Translations under genes and position numbers: made by a program
The notes under the pieces: generated by a model
What the model was told of the DNA's origin: nothing
The model's database searches: none
What the model saw: the letters and a program-made list of their open reading frames with translations, nothing else
Shown: positions 1 to 7,809 of the stretch, piece by piece
Layout of the letters: every line of letters starts with the position of its first letter
Position numbering within the stretch: the stretch's first letter is position 1
NCBI RefSeq assembly: GCF_023023025.1
Contig: NZ_CP095481.1
Location: 10,739,001-10,803,000 of the forward strand
Origin: Amycolatopsis sp. WQ 127309
GTDB lineage: Bacteria > Actinomycetota > Actinomycetes > Mycobacteriales > Pseudonocardiaceae
Direction: 5' to 3'
Length of the DNA: 64,000 bases

Positions 1-2265
1 CTGGTGCAGGATGCCCAGGTCCACCGCCATCGCCAGCGCGGACTCGTGCGACACCCTCGCCTGGCCGGTGCGGCCTAGGTCCAGGGAGACGTCCGCGAGG
101 CACAGCAGCGCTTCCAGGTGCAGGTCGCGGTCGCCCGCCTGCTGGGCGATGGCCGTCGCGCGGCGGAAGAAACCGCAGGCCTCCTCCGCGCCCCGGCCGG
201 ACCTCAGGTGCGTGTCGCCGATGTTGAGCAGGGTGCGGCCCATGTCGCTCAGGTCGCCGGTCTGCTGGTCGATGGCCAGCGCCTTCAGGTGGCTCTCCAG
301 CGCCTCGTCGTAGCGGCCCAGCCGGCCGTGGACGTAGCCGAGGTTGGTGAGCGCGGTGCGTTCGCCCGCCCGGGCGCCGATCTCGCGGGCCAGTGCCAAG
401 GCCCCTTGCAGGAACCCGGCCGAGCGCGCGAAATCGGCGTTCCAGGAGGCGATCGCGCCCAGCGTGCCTAACGCGCGGCACTCGCCGGAGCGGTCTTCGG
501 CGCCGCGGAAGCAGGCCAGCGCCTGTTCGGCGAACCCGGTCGCCACCTCGTAGCGGCCGACCTGGCTGTGGGTGGCCCCGAGGCTCAGCAGGGCGTGCCC
601 GCGGGCGACCGGGTCCGCCGACTCCGTCGCGCTCGTGTGCAGGGCCAGCGCTTCCCGGATGTGGCCGCCGGTCTGCAGGTACCGGAACAGGATCCGCGAC
701 AGCAGTCCCGCGTGGCCCGACGCCACCCCGTGCAGGCCGGCGCTGACCAGGTTGGCCCGTTCGGCCTCCAGCCACGCCGCCGCCGACGCCCGGTCGGTCA
801 CCGGCGGGATCGGCAGGCCGGGGTCGGGGACGTGCGGCCGGTGGTCGCGCACGCGCGGCGCGTAGTGGTCCATCGCCGTGGCGGCGGCGAACGCGTAGTA
901 GTCGAGCAGCCGCGCCAGCGCGGCCCGACGGCCGGCGGAGACGTCCTCGTCCTCGGCCCGCGCCATCCCGAACGCGCGGATGAGGTCGTGCAGCTCGAAC
1001 CGGTCGGCCTCGCGACGCCGGACCAGGCTCGCGGCGGCGAGCCGGTCGGCGGTGCGGGTCGCCTCCTCCAGGCCGGTGCCGGTGAGCGCGGCGATGCCGT
1101 AGACGTCCAGGTCCGCGCCCGGGTGCAGGGCGAGCAGCCGCAGGGCCCGCTGTTCCGGCTCGCCGAGGTGGTCGTAGGACAGGCTGATCGACGCGTCCAC
1201 GGCGTCGTCCAGGCGCAGGTGCGCCCGCCGCTGCTCGAGCCGCTCCAGGTGGTCGGCCAGCAGCCACGACCGGTGGGCCGGCGCGGTCATCCGCAACGCG
1301 GCCAGCGTCAGCGTGAGCGGCAGGTGGCCGAGCTCCGCGGTGATCGCCCGGGCCACGCCGGGTTCCTGGTCGATCCGCTGCGCGCCGACGGTGCGCCGCA
1401 GGTAGGCCAGCGCCTCGTCCGGGCTCAGCACGTCCAGCCGCACCTGCGCACCGGCCAGCCCGGGCAGCGCCAGCCGGCTGGTGACGAGCACCGGGCCGCC
1501 CCGCGCGTCGGGCAGCAGGGGCCGGACCTGGTCCTCGCTGTGGGCGTTGTCGAGCACAACCAGCAGCCGCCGCCCGGCCGAGCGCTCCCGGTAGACCCGC
1601 TCCTTGCCCGGCAGGTCGGCGGGGACGGCGTGCCCGGGCACGCCCAGCAGCCGCAGGAAGGAGTCGAGCACCGCGGCCGGGTCCACCGGCGGCCGGCCGA
1701 GGTCGGGGTGGAACCCGCGCAGGTTCACGAAGAGCGCGTCGTCGAACCGGCCGGTGCGCAGCAGTTCGTGGCCGACGTGCACGGCCAGCCCGGTCTTGCC
1801 GACCCCGGCCATGCCCGCGATCGCCGACGCCTGCCCGCCCGCGGCGTCGCCGAGCGCCGCGCACAGCCGCGCGAGCTCCACCCGGCGCCCGGTGAAGTGC
1901 GGGATCGCCTCGGGCAGGCCGAGCTGGGCCTGCACGAAGGTCGCCGCCTCCGCGCGGCTGCGGACGACGCGCAGCATGTCCTGCCAGCCGGCGACGTACC
2001 CCGGGTCCGGGTGCAGCACCTCGACGACGGCCAGCACCAGGTCGGTATTGGGCCGGGCGCGGCCGGTCTTGAAGCAGTCGGCGACCGTCGTGCGGGCGGT
2101 GCGCTCGGCGGGCGGGCGCCCGGCCGCCGTCCAGAGCCGGTTCACCCGCTCGGCGATCTGCGCGTACGACGGGTCGCCCGCCCACGTCTTGAGCAGCCGC
2201 AGCCGGGCGATGAGCTCGGCCAGCGTGCGCGCGTGGCCGGGATCAGGTGCTTCGGTGAACGCCAT
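1..2265 (-). CDS. NB-ARC/TPR transcriptional-regulator-like ATPase (partial, 3' end outside window)
   Basis: Reading leftward from ATG at 2265, the frame stays open for 755 codons to the window edge, so the C-terminus is missing. The N-terminal ~100 residues resemble the helix-turn-helix-like domain that precedes NB-ARC modules in actinomycetes. A P-loop (GMAGVGKT) lies at about residues 151-158, a Walker B-like LLVVLDNA at about 220-240 and a VLVTSR sensor motif after it. From about residue 430 the protein becomes Ala/Leu-rich TPR-type repeats (for example ALTNLGYVHGRLGRYDEAL). The family acts as STAND NTPase switches, often regulating secondary metabolism (SARP/AfsR-like without the BTAD domain). 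The target is unknown. It is divergent from the TetR-controlled operon at 2478. Confidence 0.85.
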   Translation of the reverse strand, partial: MAFTEAPDPGHARTLAELIARLRLLKTWAGDPSYAQIAERVNRLWTAAGRPPAERTARTTVADCFKTGRARPNTDLVLAVVEVLHPDPGYVAGWQDMLRVVRSRAEAATFVQAQLGLPEAIPHFTGRRVELARLCAALGDAAGGQASAIAGMAGVGKTGLAVHVGHELLRTGRFDDALFVNLRGFHPDLGRPPVDPAAVLDSFLRLLGVPGHAVPADLPGKERVYRERSAGRRLLVVLDNAHSEDQVRPLLPDARGGPVLVTSRLALPGLAGAQVRLDVLSPDEALAYLRRTVGAQRIDQEPGVARAITAELGHLPLTLTLAALRMTAPAHRSWLLADHLERLEQRRAHLRLDDAVDASISLSYDHLGEPEQRALRLLALHPGADLDVYGIAALTGTGLEEATRTADRLAAASLVRRREADRFELHDLIRAFGMARAEDEDVSAGRRAALARLLDYYAFAAATAMDHYAPRVRDHRPHVPDPGLPIPPVTDRASAAAWLEAERANLVSAGLHGVASGHAGLLSRILFRYLQTGGHIREALALHTSATESADPVARGHALLSLGATHSQVGRYEVATGFAEQALACFRGAEDRSGECRALGTLGAIASWNADFARSAGFLQGALALAREIGARAGERTALTNLGYVHGRLGRYDEALESHLKALAIDQQTGDLSDMGRTLLNIGDTHLRSGRGAEEACGFFRRATAIAQQAGDRDLHLEALLCLADVSLDLGRTGQARVSHESALAMAVDLGILHQ

Positions 2266-2363
2266 GACGCCCTATCGTGGCCGCGATCCGCGGCCACGAC
2301 CACGGGTTTGCCGCAGGGTGTCTGTCCGCAAGCGACCGGTTACGCAGGCCCATCAGCCCATTC

Positions 2364-2451
2364 GAGAACAGTGCTCACTTTTGTGAACACTGTTCTTGAC
2401 TTCGGCGCGCACAGGCGCCACCCTGGATCCCAGATCGAGAACAGTGTTCTC
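2364..2451. promoter_or_regulatory. Three copies of a GAGAACA-n-TGTTCTC operator
   Basis: A perfect palindrome with 7-bp arms (GAGAACA G TGTTCTC) sits at 2437-2451. Two imperfect copies lie at 2364-2378 (GAGAACA G TGCTCAC) and 2384-2398 (GTGAACA C TGTTCTT). They occupy the intergenic region between the divergent NB-ARC gene and the membrane-protein/TetR operon. Odd-length palindromes of this kind next to a tetR gene are the usual autoregulatory operators, so the TetR at 2901 is the likely ligand (inference). The last copy ends 26 bp before the start of the 2478 gene. Confidence 0.7.
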
Positions 2452-2477
2452 GCTTTCACCGGAGAAGGGACAACCCC

Positions 2478-2891
2478 ATGACCACCACCACGTTCGCCGC
2501 CGCCGTTCCCACCCGCCGCTGGGACCTCGTGGGCCGCGGCTTGATGGCCTTCAACGCCGTGACCACCTTCGCGGTGTTCGTCCACGGCCTGTTCCTGATG
2601 GCGGCGACGACCGACGACCGCCTCATGGTGGAAGGCTGGCGGACCTTCGGCTACCTCGTCTTCACGGCGATGTGGACGATGCTCGCGTTCCGGCCGAGAC
2701 AGGCCCCGGCGATCTGGGAGATGGTCATCGCCCACAAGGTGGCGGCGGCGATCCTCGCCCTCACGATCATCCACACCACCGAAGGCGGCCAGTCGTCGAT
2801 CACCGACTCCTGGGTCGCGCTGTCGACGATCTTCGCCTACGTCGTCTGCCGCGGGTGGCGGTCGTGGCGGCTCGTCCGGCGTGGACACTAA
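2478..2891 (+). CDS. Small four-helix membrane protein, unknown function
   Basis: This 137-residue protein starts at ATG 2478, preceded by GGAGAAGGG. It shows four hydrophobic segments at about residues 22-44, 52-67, 78-95 and 107-125, separated by short charged loops, and ends in an Arg-rich tail. No catalytic motif is visible. It is first in an operon with the TetR gene at 2901 (9-bp gap) and lies directly behind three palindromic operators. It is therefore probably the regulated target, in the manner of small drug- or solvent-response membrane proteins. That role is inference only. Confidence 0.75.
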   Translation: MTTTTFAAAVPTRRWDLVGRGLMAFNAVTTFAVFVHGLFLMAATTDDRLMVEGWRTFGYLVFTAMWTMLAFRPRQAPAIWEMVIAHKVAAAILALTIIHTTEGGQSSITDSWVALSTIFAYVVCRGWRSWRLVRRGH

Positions 2892-2900
2892 GGTCGGCCC

Positions 2901-3587
2901 ATGGTGACCCCGCGGCAGTCGGCGCGTGAACAGATGATGCGCGACGTCGTGCGCGTCGGCCGGGAGCACCTGAAAACGGTGCTCCCGGCCGATCTGTCGC
3001 TGCGGGGGGTGGCCCGGGACGTCGGCGTCGTGCCCTCCGGGCTCTACCGCTACGTCCGCGACCGCGAAGCGCTCATCACGCTGCTGATCATCGACGCCTA
3101 CGACGAACTGGCCGACGAGGTCGACGCCGCCATCGAGGCGGCGTCACGCCGATCGCACCGGAAGCGGCTCGAGGCGGCGGTGCTCGCCGCGCGGGCCTGG
3201 GCGGTGCGCGAACCGTCCCGGTTCGCCCTGCTCTACGGCACGCCGGTGCTCGGCTACCAGGCACCCGGCGAGCAGACGGTGGGGCCGGGCACCCGGGTCG
3301 TCGCCGCGCTCGGCCGGCTGGCCGAGGACGCGTGGCGAACGGGCAAGCTGCGCAAGGTGGACGCGACGCTCAGCCAGCCGGTCCGCGCGGACATGGAACG
3401 CCTGCGCCAGCAGCACGGCCTCGACATGCCGGCGAGCAACGTCGCCCGGGTCTACGGCCTGTGGTCGGCGGTCACCGGCGCCATCCTGTTCGACGCCTTC
3501 GGCCAGTACGCGGCGGACACGGTGAGCGACAAGGAAGCGTTCCTCCGCGACCACGTCGCGGGCCTCGCGGACACCATCGGCCTCTGA
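2901..3587 (+). CDS. TetR-family transcriptional regulator
   Basis: This 228-residue protein has an N-terminal HTH at about residues 10-60: LSLRGVARDVGVVPSGLYRY with the family-typical Y-R-Y-V recognition-helix end, followed by RDREALITLLI. The C-terminal ligand domain is of the WHG/TetR_C_13-like type, with a conserved run around residues 95-125 (REPSRFALLYGTPV, then GYQAP). It follows the membrane protein at 2478 by 9 bp, so the two are co-transcribed. It probably binds the three palindromes at 2364-2451 and represses the operon. The ligand is unknown. Confidence 0.9.
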   Translation: MVTPRQSAREQMMRDVVRVGREHLKTVLPADLSLRGVARDVGVVPSGLYRYVRDREALITLLIIDAYDELADEVDAAIEAASRRSHRKRLEAAVLAARAWAVREPSRFALLYGTPVLGYQAPGEQTVGPGTRVVAALGRLAEDAWRTGKLRKVDATLSQPVRADMERLRQQHGLDMPASNVARVYGLWSAVTGAILFDAFGQYAADTVSDKEAFLRDHVAGLADTIGL

Positions 3588-3690
3588 CCGCACCCCGCCG
3601 GATCCGCCGGACCTGGCCACCGCGCCGCAGGTGAGGCACCACGGACGACGGCCGCGCCGTGGCGGCCGGCCGTCGGTGAAGGAGCCCGCG

Positions 3691-3799
3691 ATGGACGCCC
3701 GGGCGGCGGGTCCCGGTCGTCGACGACGACCCGCGGGTGCGGACCGTCGTGACGTGGCAGCTGGAAGCCGAGGGGTTCCGGGTCGCCGAGGGATCACCG
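3691..3799 (+). pseudogene. Remnant of a response-regulator receiver domain
   Basis: In frame 2 from 3710 the DNA reads VPVVDDDPRVRTVVTWQLEA, then EGFRVAEGS. This is an unmistakable receiver-domain beta1-alpha1 with the acidic DDD cluster. An ATG (M-D-A-R) at 3691 with GGAG upstream is one base out of frame with it. The reading runs straight into the 3' end of the oppositely oriented gene at 3810, so the phospho-acceptor Asp, the rest of the receiver and the output domain are absent. It is a short frameshifted relic of a two-component gene. Confidence 0.6.
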
Positions 3800-3809
3800 A
3801 TCAACGCGC

Positions 3810-4526
3810 TTACTTGAGCACGCTGACCGCGCGGGCGATGACCAGCAACGACGTCAGCAGCGCCGCGACGCTCTGCACCGCCATCAGCACCTTCGCCCGC
3901 GAGGACAGCGGCATCGTGTCGGTGGGACTGAACGCCGTCGAGTTGGTCACCGACACGTACAGGTAGTCCAGCAGCGCCGGCACCCAGTCGGACTTGACGC
4001 TGGACCCCTCGGCGACCTCCTCGACGGTGTCGGCGTTCTCGTCCTGCGAGAACCGGAAGTCGGCGAGCGGCAGGTCGGCCCGGCCGGACTGGGTGCGCCT
4101 GACCGGGCCGCCCCGGTCCAGCTCCCAGTAGGCCAGGCCGAACGCGATCACGTTCGTCAGCCACACCTGCAACGCGCCCAGCAGCAACGCCTTGCCGTCG
4201 CCGGCCGCGCCGGCGACCAGGTCGTGGATGAGCAGCCCCAGCGCGCCCAGGTTGCTGAGCGCGACGACCGCGACCAGCGCCAGCGAGAGGATCCGGGAGA
4301 GCCGGGTCTGCCGCGTGACGCGCCGCGGGTTGATCGCGATCAGCGGCACCAGCAGCGCGATCTCCAGCGCGGGCACCACGAACCGCGGCGCGACCAGCAG
4401 CTGTTCCGGCAGGGCCAGGTAGAGCGCGATGGCCACGAGCGTCGCGACGGCGGCGGGCAGCCGCGCCTCACCGCGGCGCTGGTGGCGGGGATGACGGGTA
4501 CGGGCCTCGGCACGGTCGGCTGACAT
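3810..4526 (-). CDS. Multi-pass membrane protein, DUF1345-like
   Basis: A 238-residue protein from ATG 4526, preceded by GAGGAG; an in-frame upstream start at 4607 would only add an Arg/Pro-rich leader. About five hydrophobic segments are present. The C-terminal third carries the recognisable stretch YVSVTNSTAFSPTD followed by PLSSRAKVLMAVQS and a last helix, as in DUF1345-type inner-membrane proteins; that family call rests on memory of the motif. The middle holds a soluble acidic loop around residues 140-170. It stands alone, convergent with the receiver-domain relic. Its function is unknown. Confidence 0.7.
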   Translation of the reverse strand: MSADRAEARTRHPRHQRRGEARLPAAVATLVAIALYLALPEQLLVAPRFVVPALEIALLVPLIAINPRRVTRQTRLSRILSLALVAVVALSNLGALGLLIHDLVAGAAGDGKALLLGALQVWLTNVIAFGLAYWELDRGGPVRRTQSGRADLPLADFRFSQDENADTVEEVAEGSSVKSDWVPALLDYLYVSVTNSTAFSPTDTMPLSSRAKVLMAVQSVAALLTSLLVIARAVSVLK

Positions 4527-4625
4527 GGCGGCGGCTGCTCCTCGCGGACGGCCGCTGACCGGCCCCGGTTCGTCGGGGCGCCAGCCTAACCTCCGGCACG
4601 CCCGCACACCGCGCGGATCGCGAGG

Positions 4626-5213
4626 TCACCACACATAAGGGACGAGCCGGGCGCGGTCGGCGGCGAACTGCCGGTAACGGCTGCCCAGCGCCTCGCCGAG
4701 GGCGTGTTCCTCGATCCGGATGCGGTGGACCAGGGCGATCAGCAGCACCACGACCGGGCCCGCCGCGCTGACCCAGTTGCCCGCGATCAGGCCGCCGCCG
4801 GCGAAGATCAGCAACAGGCCGGTGTAGCTCGGGTGCCGCAGGACCCGGTAGGGACCCCGGTCCACGACGGGCTGGTCTTCACTCGTCTGCACCGTCACGG
4901 TGAAGTACTTTCCGAGGCTGTGGAAGGACCACCAGCGCAGGAGCAGGCCGAGCCACCCGAGCACGAGCCCGGCCGTGACCAGCCCCGCGCCGCCACCGAT
5001 ACCGGCGGCCGGGACGACCGCCCGGCCGATCGGCCACAGCAGGATCGCGCCGAGGAACAGCACCCGGAAGCCGAGTTCCGCGGGCACGTTGACGAGTTTC
5101 GCGCCGCCGCGCGTGCGGAACGCCTGGACGAGTTCACCCGCCGCGAAGGCGGCGACGCCGACGACCAGGACGACCCGGGCCACGTCCGGCAGCTCTTCGA
5201 AAGGCGTGCGCAC
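4626..5213 (-). CDS. Isoprenylcysteine carboxyl methyltransferase-like membrane enzyme
   Basis: 195 residues from GTG 5213. The upstream extension in the same frame is high-GC shadow coding and is rejected. Four to five hydrophobic helices are followed by the ICMT/PEMT signature RGPYRVLRHPSYTG (about residues 119-132). Near the C-terminus there is an E-E-H-A-L-G...YRQFAA stretch matching the family's SAM-binding end. In bacteria these proteins methylate lipids or small thiol/prenyl compounds at the membrane; the substrate is not predictable here. It is divergent from the PAP2 gene at 5286, with about 70 bp between the starts. Confidence 0.85.
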   Translation of the reverse strand: MRTPFEELPDVARVVLVVGVAAFAAGELVQAFRTRGGAKLVNVPAELGFRVLFLGAILLWPIGRAVVPAAGIGGGAGLVTAGLVLGWLGLLLRWWSFHSLGKYFTVTVQTSEDQPVVDRGPYRVLRHPSYTGLLLIFAGGGLIAGNWVSAAGPVVVLLIALVHRIRIEEHALGEALGSRYRQFAADRARLVPYVW

Positions 5214-5285
5214 ACCGCCATCATCCCCCGGAGAACGCGCCGGAACCGACGGATTCCCGCGGCCGCGGGCGGCTAGGGTGACCGC

Positions 5286-6098
5286 GTGAACCCGCCGCCG
5301 GACGGCCACCGCCGACGTCCCCCGCCGATGGCCGACGCGGCGGCCGCTCCCGGCCGGCTCACACGAACCCTGCTCCGCGGTACCGATGGCCATCCCGGCG
5401 TGCTCGTCGAGCTGATCTTCCTGCTGCTCTGGTTCCTGCTCTTCACGCGTCTCGACGCCGTCGTGGGCCGGGACCTCGCGGCCGCCAACGCCCACGCGCT
5501 GGCCCTCCAGTCCGCGGAACACGCGCTGCACCTCGACGTCGAGCGCAGCGCGAACGGTTGGCTGACCGAACATCCCGTCCTCGCGCACCTCGCGGTGTAC
5601 CTGTACCGGCTGTACTACGCGGTGGTCGCCGGCACCCTGCTGTGGGTGTTCCTCCGGCACGCCGAGGTCTACCGCAAGGTCCGCCGGACGATGATCGCGA
5701 TGACGGCCCTCGTGCTGCCGGTCTACTGGGCGGTGCCGATGTCGCCGCCGCGGTTCGCGCTGCCGGGCGCCGTCGACATCGTGGCCAGGTACGACATCCT
5801 GGGCCAGGCCGGCCGCGAGAGCTGGACGAGCCCCAGCCACTACACGGCCATGCCCAGCATGCACGTCGGCTGGGCGTTGTGGTGCGCGTACGCCGCGTGG
5901 ACCGCGCTCCGGGGCACGCATCCCCGCCTGGCGCTGCTGTCGTGGTCGTTCCCGCTGCTCATGGTGGCGGACGTGCTCACCACGGGGAACCACTACGTCC
6001 TCGACGTCGCAGGCAGCGTGACGCTGCTGGCCGTCTCGATCGCCGCCGCGACGCTGTGGGGCCGTCTCGCCGGAGCCCAGCGGTCTGTCCGGATCTGA
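5286..6098 (+). CDS. PAP2-superfamily phosphatase/inositolphosphotransferase-like membrane protein
   Basis: 270 residues from GTG 5286; an ATG at 5328 is an alternative start. The PAP2 motifs of the Aur1/Ipt1-like subgroup are visible: SHYTAMPSMHVGWALW (motif C2-like, about residues 184-199) and TTGNHYVLDVAGS (C3, with the catalytic His, about 230-242). There are six hydrophobic segments. Enzymes of this type dephosphorylate lipid phosphates or transfer phospho-headgroups on the outer face of the membrane. The gene is divergent from the methyltransferase-like gene at 5213. Confidence 0.85.
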   Translation: MNPPPDGHRRRPPPMADAAAAPGRLTRTLLRGTDGHPGVLVELIFLLLWFLLFTRLDAVVGRDLAAANAHALALQSAEHALHLDVERSANGWLTEHPVLAHLAVYLYRLYYAVVAGTLLWVFLRHAEVYRKVRRTMIAMTALVLPVYWAVPMSPPRFALPGAVDIVARYDILGQAGRESWTSPSHYTAMPSMHVGWALWCAYAAWTALRGTHPRLALLSWSFPLLMVADVLTTGNHYVLDVAGSVTLLAVSIAAATLWGRLAGAQRSVRI

Positions 6099-6206
6099 AG
6101 CCGAGGCGGCTCCGACGAGGGGACGAATGCCCCATCGGCGTAGGCAACGGCCCTGATCGGCGTGCTCGACCTGCGCTCGACCGGCCGTCCGGATAGCTTC
6201 GGTTCC

Positions 6207-7790
6207 GTGCTCAGATTCGCTGCGGTAGGTGCGTTGTCGCTGGTCTCCCTCGGCGTCGCCGCGCTCGCGCTGTCCGTCAGCGCTTGGTGGTGGTTCCTCG
6301 CCGCGCCGCTGCTCCTCGTCGCCGGTCTGGGGTGCTGGGATCTCCTCCAGCGCAAGCACTCGGTCCTGCGGAACTACCCCGTCCTCGGGCACCTGCGTTT
6401 CCTGCTCGAAGCACTGCGGCCCGAGCTGCAGCAGTACTTCATCGAGCGCAACTTCGACGGCCGCCCCTACGACCGCGACATCCGCAGCATCGTCTACCAG
6501 CGCGCGAAGGGCACCGACGCCGAAGCGCCGTTCGGCACCGAGCGCGACGTCTACGCCGACGGCTACGAGTCCCTGGTGCACTCGATGGCGCCGATCGCGA
6601 CGCCGGACGAGCCGCCGAAGATCCGGATCGGCGGTCCGGACTGCACCAAGCCGTACGACATGGCCCTGCTCAACGTGTCCGCGATGAGCTTCGGCTCGCT
6701 GTCCGCCAACGCGATCCTGGCGCTCAACAAAGGGGCCGCGCTCGGCGGCTTCGCCCACGACACCGGCGAAGGCGGCCTCTCGGAGTACCACCTGCGCCAC
6801 GGCGGCGACCTCGTCTGGGAGATCGGCACCGGCTACTTCGGCTGCCGGACCGCCGACGGTGATTTCGACAGAACGGAGTTCGCCGAGAAGGCCGCCCACG
6901 ACTCGGTCAAGTGCGTGTCCCTGAAGCTGTCCCAGGGCGCCAAGCCCGGGATCGGCGGCGTGCTGCCCGGCGGCAAGGTGAACGCCGAGATCGCGCGGGT
7001 CCGCGACGTCCCCCAGGGCGAGACCGTCATCTCCCCGCCGTACCACCGGGTGTTCTCGACACCCCGCGAGCTGATCCGGTTCATCGCGTCGATGCGCGAG
7101 CTCGCGGGCGGCAAGCCGGCCGGGTTCAAGCTGTGCGTCGGTTCGCGGCGCCAGTTCCTCGCCGTCTGCAAGGCCATGCTGGCCGAAGGCGTCACACCCG
7201 ACTTCATCATCGTCGACGGCGCCGAGGGCGGCACCGGCGCCGCACCCCTGGAGTTCGCCGACCACATCGGCACGCCGCTGACCGAGGGTCTCATCACCGT
7301 CCACAACGCACTCGTCGGCACCGGCCTGCGCGACCGGATCAAGATCGGCGCCAGCGGCAAGGTCGCCACCGGCGCCGACATCGTCAAACGCCTCCTGCAG
7401 GGCGCCGACTACACGAACGCGGCGCGGGCGATGATGTTCGCGGTCGGCTGCATCCAGGCCCAGCGCTGCCACACGAACACCTGCCCGACCGGCGTCACCA
7501 CCCAGGACGCCCGCCGCGCCCGCGCACTGGACGTCGCCGACAAATCCCTGCGCGTGGAACGGTTCCAGCGCTCCACCGTGACCGGCGCCCAGCAGATCAT
7601 GGCGTCGATGGGCGTCCGGTTCCCCGCCGAGCTGCGGCCGCACATGCTGCGCCGGCGCGTCGATCCCCACCGGGTGCGGTCCTACGCCGAACTCTACGAC
7701 TGGCTCGAGCCCGAGCAGCTGCTGTCCGGACCCCCGCGGGAGTGGGCGCAGGACTGGGCCGCGGCCGACCCCGACCACTTCACCCTCTGA
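6207..7790 (+). CDS. FMN-binding glutamate synthase-family protein (GltB central/FMN domain)
   Basis: 527 residues from GTG 6207; a GTG at 6162 is also in frame and neither start has a strong SD. Two N-terminal hydrophobic helices (about residues 5-45) are followed by a glutamate-synthase FMN barrel. It has the LNVSAMSFGSLS and GEGGLSEYH segments, IVDGAEGGTGAAPLEFADH, and the [3Fe-4S] ligand pattern C-x5-C-x4-C in CIQAQRCHTNTCPTG. It lacks the glutaminase domain, so it is a membrane-anchored stand-alone homologue and not a full GltB. It is followed after 19 bp by the pyruvate-oxidase-like gene, probably in one operon. Confidence 0.88.
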   Translation: MLRFAAVGALSLVSLGVAALALSVSAWWWFLAAPLLLVAGLGCWDLLQRKHSVLRNYPVLGHLRFLLEALRPELQQYFIERNFDGRPYDRDIRSIVYQRAKGTDAEAPFGTERDVYADGYESLVHSMAPIATPDEPPKIRIGGPDCTKPYDMALLNVSAMSFGSLSANAILALNKGAALGGFAHDTGEGGLSEYHLRHGGDLVWEIGTGYFGCRTADGDFDRTEFAEKAAHDSVKCVSLKLSQGAKPGIGGVLPGGKVNAEIARVRDVPQGETVISPPYHRVFSTPRELIRFIASMRELAGGKPAGFKLCVGSRRQFLAVCKAMLAEGVTPDFIIVDGAEGGTGAAPLEFADHIGTPLTEGLITVHNALVGTGLRDRIKIGASGKVATGADIVKRLLQGADYTNAARAMMFAVGCIQAQRCHTNTCPTGVTTQDARRARALDVADKSLRVERFQRSTVTGAQQIMASMGVRFPAELRPHMLRRRVDPHRVRSYAELYDWLEPEQLLSGPPREWAQDWAAADPDHFTL

Positions 7791-7809
7791 CCCACCCCAG
7801 GAGAGCTCC

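Noticed and set aside
568..2481. 637-residue plus-strand ORF
   Set aside because: Arg/Gly/Val-rich low-complexity shadow of the NB-ARC gene on the opposite strand; runs across its whole length and the operators.
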